64,000 nt of DNA from Bryobacterales bacterium (GTDB taxonomy: Bacteria; Acidobacteriota; Terriglobia; Bryobacterales; UBA6623). Shown here piece after piece: positions 8,020-17,232 of this stretch. Every line of letters begins with the position of its first letter. Positions within the stretch are counted from its first letter, which is position 1. The DNA is taken from positions 1-64,000 of the forward strand of contig JAPPMG010000097.1 in NCBI GenBank assembly GCA_028819215.1, read 5' to 3'. The translations under genes and the position numbers were made by a program. The notes under the pieces were generated by a model. It did no database searches. It saw nothing but the letters and a program-made list of their open reading frames with translations, and was not told the origin of the DNA.

Positions 8020-11000
8020 TCAGAACTCGAAGCGAAGCGAGATCTGCGCCAGACGGCCGCTCGAACCGACTAGGACGTTGGCGATCCGTCCGAACGCCCC
8101 TCGGCCACGACGCAGTTCCGGGTTGGCGAACGCAGCGCGGTTGAACAGGTTGTAGAAGTCCCCGCGAAGTTGCAACCGATGCCGCTCGGTGAAGTTAAAC
8201 CACTTATGTACGGAGAGATCGAATCCGTTGAAGCCGGGTCCGCAGCAGAGATTCCTGGGACTGTCCCCAATGCCTCCGGGCCCGGGTGCCGCAAACAGCG
8301 ATGGATCGAAGTAGTTGTTCGCCCTGACGTCGTCCCGCCAGTTCGACAACACCGCGACCGGCCCCATAATGTTGGGCCGCTGCACATGGGCGTACGTGTT
8401 CGATCGGTTGGTGTTCTCGATAACGCCGAACGGCACGCCGCTACGGAATTCGGCAATCAGCCCGATGCCCCAACCCCCGACAATGGCGTCCAAGGCGCCG
8501 CTCTGGAAGTCTATGGGACGGCCCTCGCCGAAGGGCAGTTCATAGACAGCACTTCCGATGAAGCGGTGCCGGACGTCGTTGCCCGAGAGCGCCTTGTCGA
8601 GGTGTCGCAGGGCAATGTGGGTGTATCCGTTGCCGACCTCGCCCCCGAGTTCCGTCGCCGCCTCGACATCGTCGATGAACTTCGACCAAGTGTAGTTCAT
8701 CAGGAAGTTCATCCCCCCGGAGTAGCGTTTCTCGGCTTTCACGTTCATCGAGTGGTAGGCGGAGTTGCCCCACGGCGGGCTCTCATGCCAGACCGTGTTG
8801 AACTGCGGGAATGGCCTGGCGGTCTGTGACTGCCGTTCGGGACCGCGACCCCCCACAAGCGGAATCATGTTGATGTTGACGTTCGCGCCTCCCAGATTGT
8901 GGCCCACATTGCCTATGTAGCTGATCTCGGCAAGCAGGTTGCCCGGCAGCTCCCTCTGCAAGCCCAGATTCCATTGCTGGTGCATGCCGTTGTGCTGGCT
9001 CTGCTCAAAGAAGTCGGGTGCTAGGCGGGGTCTGTCTCCGATTGGTACGGCGCCGAACGCGGGCGTTAGTTCCTCGCGCGGAACATCGGGCATTCCATCG
9101 GCCAGTCGGAACGCCCTGGTGAAGCCACCGTCCGCCGACGTGAACGACCCGCTTAGGCTGAATCCGTTGAAGAGCGTGAATGGCACGGCCCGTGCGTACA
9201 TGCCGTTGTAATTGATGCCGTATCCGCCGCGGATCACGAATCCGCGCGATGCCTCCCATGCGAAGCCGAATCGCGGGCCGAAGTTGTTCGCGTCGAAATC
9301 GTGGGCGTACTTGCTGCGGCCGTCCCGTCCCGAGAACGTAACCACGCCGGGACAGTTGCAGACGGGATTGATCTCATGGAGGTCGAAACCGCTCTGGCGG
9401 TTGTCCTGTCGTTCCCATCTCGGTGTATCGAGTTCCCACCGGAGGCCGATGTTCAGCGTGAACTCGGGAGTGACCTTCCAGTCATCCTGGACGAAGACCC
9501 CGTAGAAGTCCGTCCGGCTCTCCAGGATGTCGGCATCGACGAGCTGTCCCGAACCCACGTGGCCGAGAAGCAATTCGGCGAGGCCGACGCCGGTGGCCCG
9601 GTTGCCAAAGTTGAACCGTCCTCCGGTCGACTGGTTGAAGTCGTCGACGTTCATCGCGAAGCGCCACTCGCCGCCGAATTTGATCTGGTGGTTGCCTCGG
9701 ATCCATGTGTAAGTGTCCACGAATTGCCACGTCTCGATCGGCGTCTGGATCCTTTCGTGGTTGCCCGCTCCCAGATTGGTCAGGCCATTGACCGCGATGC
9801 GGGCTGAAGCTTCTGGATTCACGCCCGGCACGCCGAGTTCGCCGTTCTTTCCGGAAAACCGTCCAGCAGATCGGTTGATATGCAATCGGCGACCCCAGTT
9901 AATGCGGACGTCTTGGATCAATGTGGGAGAGAAGTGGTGGATCCAGCTTCCCGTCACATTGGTGTGCCGGTTGGCGCGGGTGCCCGCCCTAGGGTCCGCG
10001 AAGTCGTTCGGGTAAACAGCGGCGACTGTTTGCGGATTCCGAGAAAACTGGAAGCGACCGTACATGCGATCATTGACGCCGAGGTTGTGATCCACCTTCC
10101 CGGTGTAGAAGTCCTGCGTCAGGGCGTTCGAAGCGTTGTTAACGAAGTTGTTTGCCGGTGGTTTCGAAAGGTCTCCTGGCTGGTTGGGGGCGGGATACCA
10201 GCTCGCGAACTGTCTGCCTAGCGAATCGATCCGGCTTTGGGGAATGATGTTGTCGGGGAAGACCCCTCCGCTAGGGTCATTAAGGACTAGCCCGGCACGG
10301 TTCGAGAAGTCGCCTCCGATCTCCGGCAGGTGCGGAACATCGTCGTTGGAATAGGTCACGCCGTTACGCCGCCGCCCCCCTTCGTAGTTGAAGAAGTAGA
10401 AGGTTCTGTTCTTGGCGATCGGACCGCCAGCCGAGGTGCCGAAGATGTTGTAGCGAAGCGGTGCCTTGCCGGGAGCGAAGAACGTTCTCGTGTCGATGGC
10501 CTGGTTGCGGAAGAACTCGTAGGCCGCACCGTGGAATTCATTCGTCCCGGAGCGGGTTGTCATGACGATGAATCCGCCGCCGGCCCGGCCGTACTCGGCC
10601 GAGTAGTTGCTCTGCTCGGCCTTGAACTCCTGCAGCGACTCGGCCGGGGGGTTCAGGCCGAGTTGAGCGATTCCCAGCGACATGTTCTGGATGACGGTTC
10701 CGTCGAGAGTCCACATCTGGTTGCGGGAGCGGCCGCCCGCCATCGAGAAGAATGGCAGCGCCTCCGCGCCGCCCTCGTTGCGGTATGTGACGTTCCCCAG
10801 CAGGCGCACCAGCGAAGCGCTTCGCCGGCTTGCCAGCGGCATGTTGAAGACGGTGTCGCGCTCGATGAACTGACCGACCGTCGAACTCTCCGTCTCGAGG
10901 AGGGGCGCGGCCGCCTCGACTTCGATCGTTTCGTTCACGTCGCCGACCTCCATTTGTATGTCGATGCCGCGGATGGTGCCGGTCTCCAGTACGATGCCCG

Positions 11001-11274
11001 ACTGGCTGTAGGTCTTAAAACCCTCGTACTCGCAGACGAGTTCGTACTGCCCGGCCGTCGCGAAGGGGAAGTTGTAGCTGCCCGAGGTATTGGTTTCCGC
11101 CACCATGGTGATGCCGGTATTGATGTTTGAAATCGTGACTTGCGCACCCGGAATCACCGAGCCGGTGTTGTCGGACACCGTGCCTGTCAGGCGCGTCTGG
11201 GTCTGGGCTCCTAGGGGGATGGATGCAAAGACTACAGCTGCTGCGAGAACACAGAGTGTCGATTTCACCGTCAT
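8020..11274 (-). CDS. Oar-like TonB-dependent receptor with carboxypeptidase-regulatory-like N-terminus
   Basis: A giant outer-membrane beta-barrel receptor (1084 aa from the ATG at 11274). The start is set by GGAGG 8 nt upstream and by the signal peptide that follows (MTVKSTLCVLAAAVVFASIPLGA). Next comes a Cna-B/carboxypeptidase-regulatory-like fold (LTGTVSDNTGSVIPGAQVTI, about 27-110), a plug region with the TRSGTNEFHGAAYEFFRN motif, and many beta-strand repeats ending in the outer-membrane signature SLRFEF with a terminal Phe. Such receptors import large substrates using TonB energy; the substrate is not known. It is closely similar in layout to the receptor at 56437-59694. Sulfatase genes next door suggest sulfated glycans. 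Confidence 0.93.
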   Translation of the reverse strand: MTVKSTLCVLAAAVVFASIPLGAQTQTRLTGTVSDNTGSVIPGAQVTISNINTGITMVAETNTSGSYNFPFATAGQYELVCEYEGFKTYSQSGIVLETGTIRGIDIQMEVGDVNETIEVEAAAPLLETESSTVGQFIERDTVFNMPLASRRSASLVRLLGNVTYRNEGGAEALPFFSMAGGRSRNQMWTLDGTVIQNMSLGIAQLGLNPPAESLQEFKAEQSNYSAEYGRAGGGFIVMTTRSGTNEFHGAAYEFFRNQAIDTRTFFAPGKAPLRYNIFGTSAGGPIAKNRTFYFFNYEGGRRRNGVTYSNDDVPHLPEIGGDFSNRAGLVLNDPSGGVFPDNIIPQSRIDSLGRQFASWYPAPNQPGDLSKPPANNFVNNASNALTQDFYTGKVDHNLGVNDRMYGRFQFSRNPQTVAAVYPNDFADPRAGTRANRHTNVTGSWIHHFSPTLIQDVRINWGRRLHINRSAGRFSGKNGELGVPGVNPEASARIAVNGLTNLGAGNHERIQTPIETWQFVDTYTWIRGNHQIKFGGEWRFAMNVDDFNQSTGGRFNFGNRATGVGLAELLLGHVGSGQLVDADILESRTDFYGVFVQDDWKVTPEFTLNIGLRWELDTPRWERQDNRQSGFDLHEINPVCNCPGVVTFSGRDGRSKYAHDFDANNFGPRFGFAWEASRGFVIRGGYGINYNGMYARAVPFTLFNGFSLSGSFTSADGGFTRAFRLADGMPDVPREELTPAFGAVPIGDRPRLAPDFFEQSQHNGMHQQWNLGLQRELPGNLLAEISYIGNVGHNLGGANVNINMIPLVGGRGPERQSQTARPFPQFNTVWHESPPWGNSAYHSMNVKAEKRYSGGMNFLMNYTWSKFIDDVEAATELGGEVGNGYTHIALRHLDKALSGNDVRHRFIGSAVYELPFGEGRPIDFQSGALDAIVGGWGIGLIAEFRSGVPFGVIENTNRSNTYAHVQRPNIMGPVAVLSNWRDDVRANNYFDPSLFAAPGPGGIGDSPRNLCCGPGFNGFDLSVHKWFNFTERHRLQLRGDFYNLFNRAAFANPELRRGRGAFGRIANVLVGSSGRLAQISLRFEF

Positions 11275-11510
11275 TAGGGTTGCCTCCTCGACCAAATTCC
11301 TTGCAGCGCACAATGGACGCGCCGCGTGGCCGGATTCTAGCCCTTGCTTGGCCCGGGTGTCAAGGACTACGCGGGCTCGGTTGGCCCGTGACCTGTGCCG
11401 AAGAACGGAAGTTTCTGGCGCTCCGACGCAAGAGATGGAACTCCTTGGTTCGGGAACTTCGATTTCCGCCGCGCAGGCCGCGCCATCCGGCTCTTGGCTT
11501 GGCGGTCGCC

Positions 11511-11830
11511 TTACGGCAACGTTCGTAGGATCTGCTCCGCTTCCGTGGATTGCGGAGCCAGCCGCAAGGCCTCCCGGGCGACCGAGCCGGCCACATCTGT
11601 CCGACCCTGGAGCGCGAGCGCCTGGGCTTGAAGCACGAGCGGGCCGGGATCTCTAGGCAGCAGCGCTCGCGCTCGCAGGATCGAAGCCAGGGCTGCGTCC
11701 AAGCCACTTGTCTGAAGCTGGGAGCGGGCGAGGTTGGGGTAAGTGCTTCGTGAGTCCCGTTCCAGTTGGGCCGCCGTCAGGAACGCTTCCTGCGCCTGGT
11801 CGATTTTTCTGCCGCGATTCCCGAGACTAG
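11511..11830 (-). pseudogene. C-terminal remnant of a TPR protein gene
   Basis: The minus-strand frame, read back to about 11830, resembles the last TPR units of the protein ending at 52649: DQAQEAFLTAAQLERD against DQAVEAFLSAAEADPE, and LVLQAQALALQGRTDVA against ALLHVQALALQGRTAAA. No start codon with a ribosome site and no upstream domains are present. It is best read as the tail of a lost FG-GAP/ASPIC/TPR gene of the kind that precedes the TonB receptor at 56 kb. Confidence 0.75.
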
Positions 11831-11839
11831 GTCCGTTCG

Positions 11840-12199
11840 ATGAAGTTCTTCCCGGCCCAGGTCAAGTACCGCCGCCACCGTTACATTGCCGCGACAATAG
11901 CTGCGCCAGTTGGATTTGGAGTGCTCCTGGGGTCTCTTGTCGTGACTGCGTTCGCAACGCGAGGCATCCCAGAAGGAGGGTACGGCTGGGGCCCAGTCCT
12001 AGGCTGGGCCGGGGCCGGAATCGCGGTGCCCCACATCGTCTCCGACCGGGCTCGCGTCGCGGATCACCGCAATGCGCTCCGGAATGTTCTTCAACCGACC
12101 GAGCGGGAACTCTCCAGCGAAGGGGCCAGGCTCTGGACTACCCGCCCGCTACCGTCGAATGTGCTGCATCTGATGGCGCGTCGCGCCGACGATCCGTAG
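11840..12199 (+). CDS. Small membrane protein of unknown function
   Basis: A 119-aa protein with two hydrophobic segments (about residues 15-42 and 50-67) and a polar C-terminal half. No family recognised. Evidence that it is or was coding comes from the repeat copy at 7563-7680, which preserves a similar C-terminal reading frame (PLPSNVL-MARRAD in both). It is convergent with the sulfatase gene with only 8 bp between the stops. Confidence 0.5.
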   Translation: MKFFPAQVKYRRHRYIAATIAAPVGFGVLLGSLVVTAFATRGIPEGGYGWGPVLGWAGAGIAVPHIVSDRARVADHRNALRNVLQPTERELSSEGARLWTTRPLPSNVLHLMARRADDP

Positions 12200-12454
12200 G
12201 CGGTGAGCTAGCGTGGGTAGGTCTCGGTGTCTTGGCGAGCCAGCACTAGGGCGGCAGAATGCCGTTTGCAACGCTCGCGAAATCCTTCAATGCGCCCTTG
12301 CAGGTCAGGCTCCGCGATTAGATTGGCTTCCTCCCCCGGATCACTGTTGAGGTCGAAGAACTGCTCGAAATCGGGCTGGCGCCCCTGAAAGTCGACGTCT
12401 TGCTCGCTGTATCGCGCCTTGTCGCTGCGGAAATAGCGCACGTACTTCCAGTCC
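12081..12454. repeat. Long direct repeat, copy 2 (partner 7544-7919)
   Basis: The better-preserved copy of the block described at 7544-7919. It covers the 3' end of the small membrane protein gene and the 3' end of the sulfatase gene, both of which read through normally here. Alignment to copy 1 ends abruptly after the codons for DWKYVRYFR. Confidence 0.8.
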
Positions 12455-13779
12455 TTGGTGCGCACCGCTTCCATGTAGGGGCCGGTGCGGAGCAGGAAAA
12501 GGCTCTCGATGAAGATCTCGTCTCTCCACTTGGCATCTGGATCCGCTAGCAACGGGCCGAGGTCGCGGCCCTGCATGCTGCTTGGCACGTCGAGACCGCC
12601 AAGAGCGACTATGGTCGCGGGAACGTCGATGCTGAGGACCAGTTCTTCGACCTTCGTTCCGCGCGAGTCCGCCGGTGCGCGCGGATCGTAGACGATCAGG
12701 GGCACACGAGTTGTCAGATCGTATAGCAGGGACTTGCCGCCCATCGCGTACTCGCCCATCAGCAGGCCGTGGTCGCTACTGAAGACGATCACCGTGTTGT
12801 CTGCCATGTCTCGGCGTTGCAGGCTTTCCCGGAGTTGACCGACCGCGTCATCGACGCCATGGATCAGCTGGTAGTACCGAACTTGATGCTCGCGTAGCAC
12901 GTCCGGACCGAGATAGGAGTACGAATAGGTATTCATGCGGCCTTCCCGCGGATGCACGTCCAGGGGGATATGCTTCGCAGTGTCGTCCTCGAACGTGCTG
13001 GGAGGTTGCAGATCGGCGTCGCGATACATAGAGCCGTAGGTCGGATGTTGGCCGAGCTTGGGATGGGAGTTCGCCGGATTGGTCATGCGGGTCGCTCCAT
13101 CTTCCTCGGGGTAGAGCATTGATCCGGAGATTGAGCCGTGCGGGGCGGAGAAACTCACCGAAAGCATGAACGGCCGGTCAGCCGGGGCGTCGTCGAGGAA
13201 GCGTTCGATGCTGTCGCTCATGATCGGCGTGACGATTTCCGCTTCGGCATCGTGATAGATCGCGAGGTGCTCGAACTCCTTGGGCCAGAACCGCGCCCAG
13301 TCATCGTGGCCACGCCAGAAGTCGAACTTTTCCAGTGGCTTACCGCGAAACGAGTACTGCTGCAGTCCGATTTTGCCAACAAAGCCAACGTGGTAGCCGT
13401 GTTGGCGCAGCAGCGCAGAGTAGGTTTGGTCCCACTGCGCGTCGGAGAGCACGCTCGGCGATGAGAAGCCGATCTGATGTACGCGCTCGTACTGGCCGTT
13501 CATGAAACTTGTGCGGCTGGGCATGCACACAGGGGCAACTACATGGGCTTCGGTGAAGCGAACGCCATCATTGGCAAGCTGGTCAATGTGAGGGGTTTGA
13601 AGGATTGGATTGCCGGCGATGCTGAGGGCATCGGCCCTCTGATCGTCGGTAAGCAGGAAGATGATGTTGGGCCGGGATGCGGAGGGCTCAGGGCCTTGGC
13701 AGCCTGTGATCGCCGTGAGAACGCAGCTGGCCGCGCACAGCCGGGAGAAGACTGCCGGCAGGATTCGTTGCAGTGTCAT
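12208..13779 (-). CDS. Formylglycine-type sulfatase, lipoprotein
   Basis: An alkaline-phosphatase-superfamily sulfatase (523 aa) that removes sulfate esters from an organic substrate, probably a glycan. Visible features: lipobox LTAITGC (Cys27) for anchoring; PNIIFLLTDDQ with the metal-binding Asp pair (45-46); CMPSR (Cys85), the C-x-P-x-R core that a formylglycine-generating enzyme converts; and SSDHGLLMGEY with further metal ligands. I start at 13779, where AGGTG lies 6 nt upstream. A truncated paralogue lies at 7676-7945. Its maturation enzyme is not in this window. Confidence 0.93.
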   Translation of the reverse strand: MTLQRILPAVFSRLCAASCVLTAITGCQGPEPSASRPNIIFLLTDDQRADALSIAGNPILQTPHIDQLANDGVRFTEAHVVAPVCMPSRTSFMNGQYERVHQIGFSSPSVLSDAQWDQTYSALLRQHGYHVGFVGKIGLQQYSFRGKPLEKFDFWRGHDDWARFWPKEFEHLAIYHDAEAEIVTPIMSDSIERFLDDAPADRPFMLSVSFSAPHGSISGSMLYPEEDGATRMTNPANSHPKLGQHPTYGSMYRDADLQPPSTFEDDTAKHIPLDVHPREGRMNTYSYSYLGPDVLREHQVRYYQLIHGVDDAVGQLRESLQRRDMADNTVIVFSSDHGLLMGEYAMGGKSLLYDLTTRVPLIVYDPRAPADSRGTKVEELVLSIDVPATIVALGGLDVPSSMQGRDLGPLLADPDAKWRDEIFIESLFLLRTGPYMEAVRTKDWKYVRYFRSDKARYSEQDVDFQGRQPDFEQFFDLNSDPGEEANLIAEPDLQGRIEGFRERCKRHSAALVLARQDTETYPR

Positions 13780-14080
13780 GGAATGCACCTAAGCTTACGG
13801 CAACCGTAGCGAGCCAGCTCCTGACGCGGTTGCGCCGTTTGCTCCTTGGGCCGGCCGCGCGACGCGACCGGACTCGGCGGACTGCGAACTCTAGCAGCAA
13901 GCTCCGCGCCGGAAGAGGGCTTCATTCGCATGATCAGCCACCATTTAGACAAGTTTATCTTTAATATGAATACAACGCCGAGTGCCTGACTGGCCCCGCC
14001 GACGGCGTGCTCGCGACCAGGCAGGGAGTTGCACCAGAGCGTAGCGTGGCGCGGGTTGTGGTCTACTGCACGTAAAGGCG
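13780..14080. other. Intergenic region between divergent genes
   Basis: About 300 bp separating the divergent sulfatase and MaoC genes. An A+T-rich patch near 13945-13975 may hold promoters for one or both directions, but I could not fix a convincing -35/-10 pair. I see no gene in it. Confidence 0.5.
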
Positions 14081-14521
14081 ATGGACAAGCGCAGGTTCGA
14101 CGAGATCGAGATCGGCGAGGAGCACGAGACCCCCGCGGTCACAGTGACCGATTGGCACGTGATGAACTTCGCGGCAGTGTCGATGGACTTCTTCGAATTG
14201 CACACCAACGAGGAGTACGCTCGTAAGACACAGTTCGGGCGGCGAGTGGCGCACGGATTGCTGGGATTGGCGATGGCCGATGGCCTAAAGCATCGGTCCT
14301 CGTTCCAAATCGAGGCGATTGCGTCGCTGCACTGGTCGTGGGAATTTTCCGGGCCGATCTATATCGGTGACACGATCCACGCGCGACTGCGTGTCACGGA
14401 CAAGCGCCCGTCTAGCTCCAAGCCGGACCGTGGCGTAGTCACTGTCGAATATGAAGTGTTGAATCAACACGACGAGATCGTTCAGCATGGAACGAACAAG
14501 GTCTTAGTGCAGCGGTTCTGA
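14081..14521 (+). CDS. MaoC-like hot-dog dehydratase/hydratase
   Basis: A 146-aa single hot-dog domain of the MaoC/(R)-specific enoyl-CoA hydratase group. It retains the hydratase-2 Asp and His in MDFFELHTNEEYA, followed by the FGRRVAHGLLGLAM helix that carries the acyl group, and a C-terminal beta sheet (VVTVEYEVLNQ). Such enzymes hydrate or dehydrate enoyl-CoA thioesters; the exact substrate is unknown. The usual motif is GDxNPxH; here FFELH replaces GDxNPxH spacing around the same Asp/His, so activity should be treated as likely but unproven. It is followed 73 bp later by a dienelactone hydrolase gene on the same strand. Confidence 0.85.
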   Translation: MDKRRFDEIEIGEEHETPAVTVTDWHVMNFAAVSMDFFELHTNEEYARKTQFGRRVAHGLLGLAMADGLKHRSSFQIEAIASLHWSWEFSGPIYIGDTIHARLRVTDKRPSSSKPDRGVVTVEYEVLNQHDEIVQHGTNKVLVQRF

Positions 14522-14594
14522 AGCCACTGTCGGCGCGGGTACAGGTGTGAGACGGTAGGACACGGCAGTAGAACTTTCTGCGAACGAGGTGAAC

Positions 14595-15320
14595 ATGGCG
14601 ATTACCACTGAGGCGTTTGAGTATTTGGATGGCAGCACGCTGTTGCGAGGCCAGCTTGCGTGCGATGACACATGGACCGATCCGCGCCCGGGAGTGCTGA
14701 TTGCGCATACATGGGCGGGCTGCGGGCCCTTCGAGCAGGGAAAGGCGGCCGATATCGCCGAGCTCGGCTATGTCGCGCTGGCTGTGGACATGTATGGCGG
14801 CGGCATTGTCGGCCATAGCACGGAGGAAAACGCCAAGCTGATGTCGGTCGTGCTGGAAGACCGCTCCTTATTGCAACGACGCATGACGGCTGCACTCGAT
14901 GCCCTCAAGGCTCTCCCGGGCGTGGATTCGGAACGCACGGCTGCGATCGGCTACTGCTTCGGAGGGCTCTGCGTGCTGGACTTGGCTCGCACGGGGGCAT
15001 CGTTCCAAGCTGCGGTGAGCTTTCACGGCTTGCTCAACCCGCCGGGCAACATCGAGGTGGCGGACGTGAGCCCGCGCGTGCTGGTACTGCACGGATGGGA
15101 CGATCCGATGGCGAAACCGGATTCGGTCGAGGCGCTGGCTGAGGAATTCACGCGTGCTGGCGCAGACTGGCAGGTCCACGCCTACGGGCGTACGATGCAC
15201 GCTTTCACGAATCCCGAGGCCAACAACCTTGACATGGGAACGGTCTACAACGCGCAGGCTGATCGACGGTCCTGGAATTCGATGCGGCAGTTCCTCAGCG
15301 ACTCGTTCGATCTGGGATAG
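14595..15320 (+). CDS. Dienelactone hydrolase family protein
   Basis: An alpha/beta hydrolase of about 241 aa. The catalytic triad is visible: Cys in GYCFGG (about residue 121), Asp in GWDDPM (about 169) and His in MHAF (about 202). Family members open dienelactones or similar esters in ring-cleavage pathways, though many homologues have unknown natural substrates. A GAGG element precedes the ATG at 14595, which I prefer to the GTG two codons upstream. There is no signal peptide, so it is cytoplasmic. With the MaoC-like gene it may form a small catabolic operon. Confidence 0.88.
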   Translation: MAITTEAFEYLDGSTLLRGQLACDDTWTDPRPGVLIAHTWAGCGPFEQGKAADIAELGYVALAVDMYGGGIVGHSTEENAKLMSVVLEDRSLLQRRMTAALDALKALPGVDSERTAAIGYCFGGLCVLDLARTGASFQAAVSFHGLLNPPGNIEVADVSPRVLVLHGWDDPMAKPDSVEALAEEFTRAGADWQVHAYGRTMHAFTNPEANNLDMGTVYNAQADRRSWNSMRQFLSDSFDLG

Positions 15321-15343
15321 TTGCCCGGGCGAGCCGAAGGGCG

Positions 15344-16798
15344 TTACTGACGGGGCGTGAACGGATCGCTCGGGTCCCAGTGCGGCTTGTAGACGGTCCC
15401 ATAGCGCCCTTTGGCTCGGTCGGGGTCGTAGTCAGGATTAGGTACTGGCATCGTGGCGCCAACGGACTCCCTCCACGCCGACAGTTCCTCCCGCATTACG
15501 GCGGTGCGCTGCTTTTCCACCGCTGACAAGTCCTTGCTCTCCGCTGGATCCTCGCCGAGGTTGTAGAGTTCAACGTGCGAGTCCTCGTAGAACTCGATCA
15601 GCTTCCAGCCTCCCTTGCGAATGGCCCCGGTCGGCGCAGAGCCTGCGTTTGAGTAGTGAGGGTAGTGCCAGTACAGCGTGTCCCGCTCGAGCCCTCCGGT
15701 CTGCCTGAGCAAGGGCACGAGGCTCTTGCCGTCTGTGCTGTGGCCTTCGGAATCTTCTGCTGCGGCCATTTCAAGGAGCGTGGGATAGAAGTCGATGCTG
15801 CTCACAGGCGTGTTTTCGACCGCACCCGCCCGAACCGCTTCGGGCCAGCGCACGATCAGAGGCTCGCGGATGCCGCCCTCCCAGACGTAGCCCTTGCCTG
15901 AGCGGAAGCCGCCATTGAAGGCACGGCTCGCTACTCCGCCGTTGTCGGAGAAGAAAAAGACGGCGGTGTTGGAGGCAAGATCGTGACGCTCCAGCAACGA
16001 GAGCAGGCGTCCCACGCTCTGGTCGACACCTTCAACCATCGCGGCGTAGACCGCGTGGTTACGATCGGTCGGATCGGTCCTGCCCGCGTAGCTGTCGATC
16101 AGGTTGCGCTTGGCTTGGATGGGCCCGTGCACTGAGTAGTAGGACATATATAGGAAGAACGGGCGTTCGCGATTCTTCTCGATGAAGCGTTCGGCGGCCT
16201 TGGTCAGAGTCTCCGTCAGGTAGTCGCCGTTCTGGACACCGGGGACCTGGAGCCACTTGTGCGGCGCGAACATGGTCCTGTGCGAACCCCAATGGCCGGA
16301 GGCGAAGCTCTCGTCGAACCCGCGCTTCTCTGGCATGTAATCGCCCGCTCCGAGGTGCCACTTGCCAATGCAGGCGGTAGCGTAGCCGGCTGCGCCGAGC
16401 GGCTCCGCGATTACAGCCTCGTCGAGTGGCAGGCCTAGGGGGAGTTGCGCTTGTAGCAACTTGGCGTGGGGCAGGACGTTGCCGGGCAGGTACTGCGTCA
16501 GGCCGAGTCGGGCGGGCCAGCGGCCGGTCAGAATGCTGGCTCGTGTCGGAGAACAGTTGGGGGCCGCGGCGTAGGCGTTTGTGAAGCGCATGCCCTCATT
16601 GGCCAGACGATCAACGTTGGGGGTGCGGTGATAGCTGTTGCCGTAGGCCCCGACGTCGGCGTAGCCCATGTCATCGAGGAGCAGGAAGATGATGTTGGGA
16701 CGATTCGACGTTTCGGCTAGGGACTCGGCCGTCAACCCGAAGGCTGTCGCGGCACACACGGCCGCTACGGTCGCGAAATGGCGCTTAGGTGCCAGCAT
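15344..16798 (-). CDS. Exported formylglycine-type sulfatase (arylsulfatase A-like)
   Basis: A 484-aa sulfatase with an N-terminal signal peptide (about residues 1-28), PNIIFLLLDDMGYADVG with the metal Asp pair (42-43) and CSPTRAS (Cys82), the classic formylglycine motif. FFSDNGG carries further metal-site residues, and the KPHWDPSDP tail is typical. It differs from the sulfatase at 12208 in having a cleavable signal rather than a lipobox, and CSPTR rather than CMPSR, so the two belong to different subfamilies and probably cut different sulfate positions. It is convergent with the hydrolase gene, with 23 bp between ends. Confidence 0.94.
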   Translation of the reverse strand: MLAPKRHFATVAAVCAATAFGLTAESLAETSNRPNIIFLLLDDMGYADVGAYGNSYHRTPNVDRLANEGMRFTNAYAAAPNCSPTRASILTGRWPARLGLTQYLPGNVLPHAKLLQAQLPLGLPLDEAVIAEPLGAAGYATACIGKWHLGAGDYMPEKRGFDESFASGHWGSHRTMFAPHKWLQVPGVQNGDYLTETLTKAAERFIEKNRERPFFLYMSYYSVHGPIQAKRNLIDSYAGRTDPTDRNHAVYAAMVEGVDQSVGRLLSLLERHDLASNTAVFFFSDNGGVASRAFNGGFRSGKGYVWEGGIREPLIVRWPEAVRAGAVENTPVSSIDFYPTLLEMAAAEDSEGHSTDGKSLVPLLRQTGGLERDTLYWHYPHYSNAGSAPTGAIRKGGWKLIEFYEDSHVELYNLGEDPAESKDLSAVEKQRTAVMREELSAWRESVGATMPVPNPDYDPDRAKGRYGTVYKPHWDPSDPFTPRQ

Positions 16799-17232
16799 GG
16801 AGACACTGTAACAGCCCTCCGTGCCCGCTCAGAGTCCAACCTGTGACGGGCATCGACTGGCCGGGATCTGTCCGAACAAAGTTTCTTGGCACTTCCCCGA
16901 CCGACTTCGGATTTGTTGACCTAGAACTTGACACGCAGCTGATCTGGAGTCAGCCGCAGATGTCCGTTCGGCTAGATGCAATTGCGATGCCCTTGCGCTC
17001 TAGCGGCATGATGGTGGGCGCGGATTTGCCTGCGCGAATTGACCTACCGATAGTGCCTTAGGACACGCTCCTCTGCTGCTGGAGGCAGGCTGTTCGTTCA
17101 CGCTTTCTGGCGACCGAAAATGACTGGTCGATCACCCACTTCGCGAGGTAGGTAAGATCGGAGGGCGGTAATCTGCTGCAAGGCAACGCGTGCCTCGTAA
17201 CGCGATCTGGTCCGCCCGGGGGTGCAGCAAGC
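16799..17232. other. Intergenic region upstream of mcrB
   Basis: About 430 bp between the divergent sulfatase and mcrB. One 90-codon frame is open but has no domain and poor composition, so I do not call a gene. Base composition shifts to lower G+C from about 16900 onward, in step with the defence genes that follow. It probably contains the mcrB promoter, which I could not define. Confidence 0.45.

Noticed and set aside
10330..11130. 266-codon frame antisense to the TonB receptor gene
   Set aside because: The receptor on the other strand has a full set of family motifs. Long antisense frames are expected in G+C-rich genes, and this one has no domain or start signal.
16789..17061. 90-codon plus-strand frame between the sulfatase and mcrB
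   Set aside because: No ribosome site, no domain and a start inside the sulfatase signal-peptide region; treated as intergenic.
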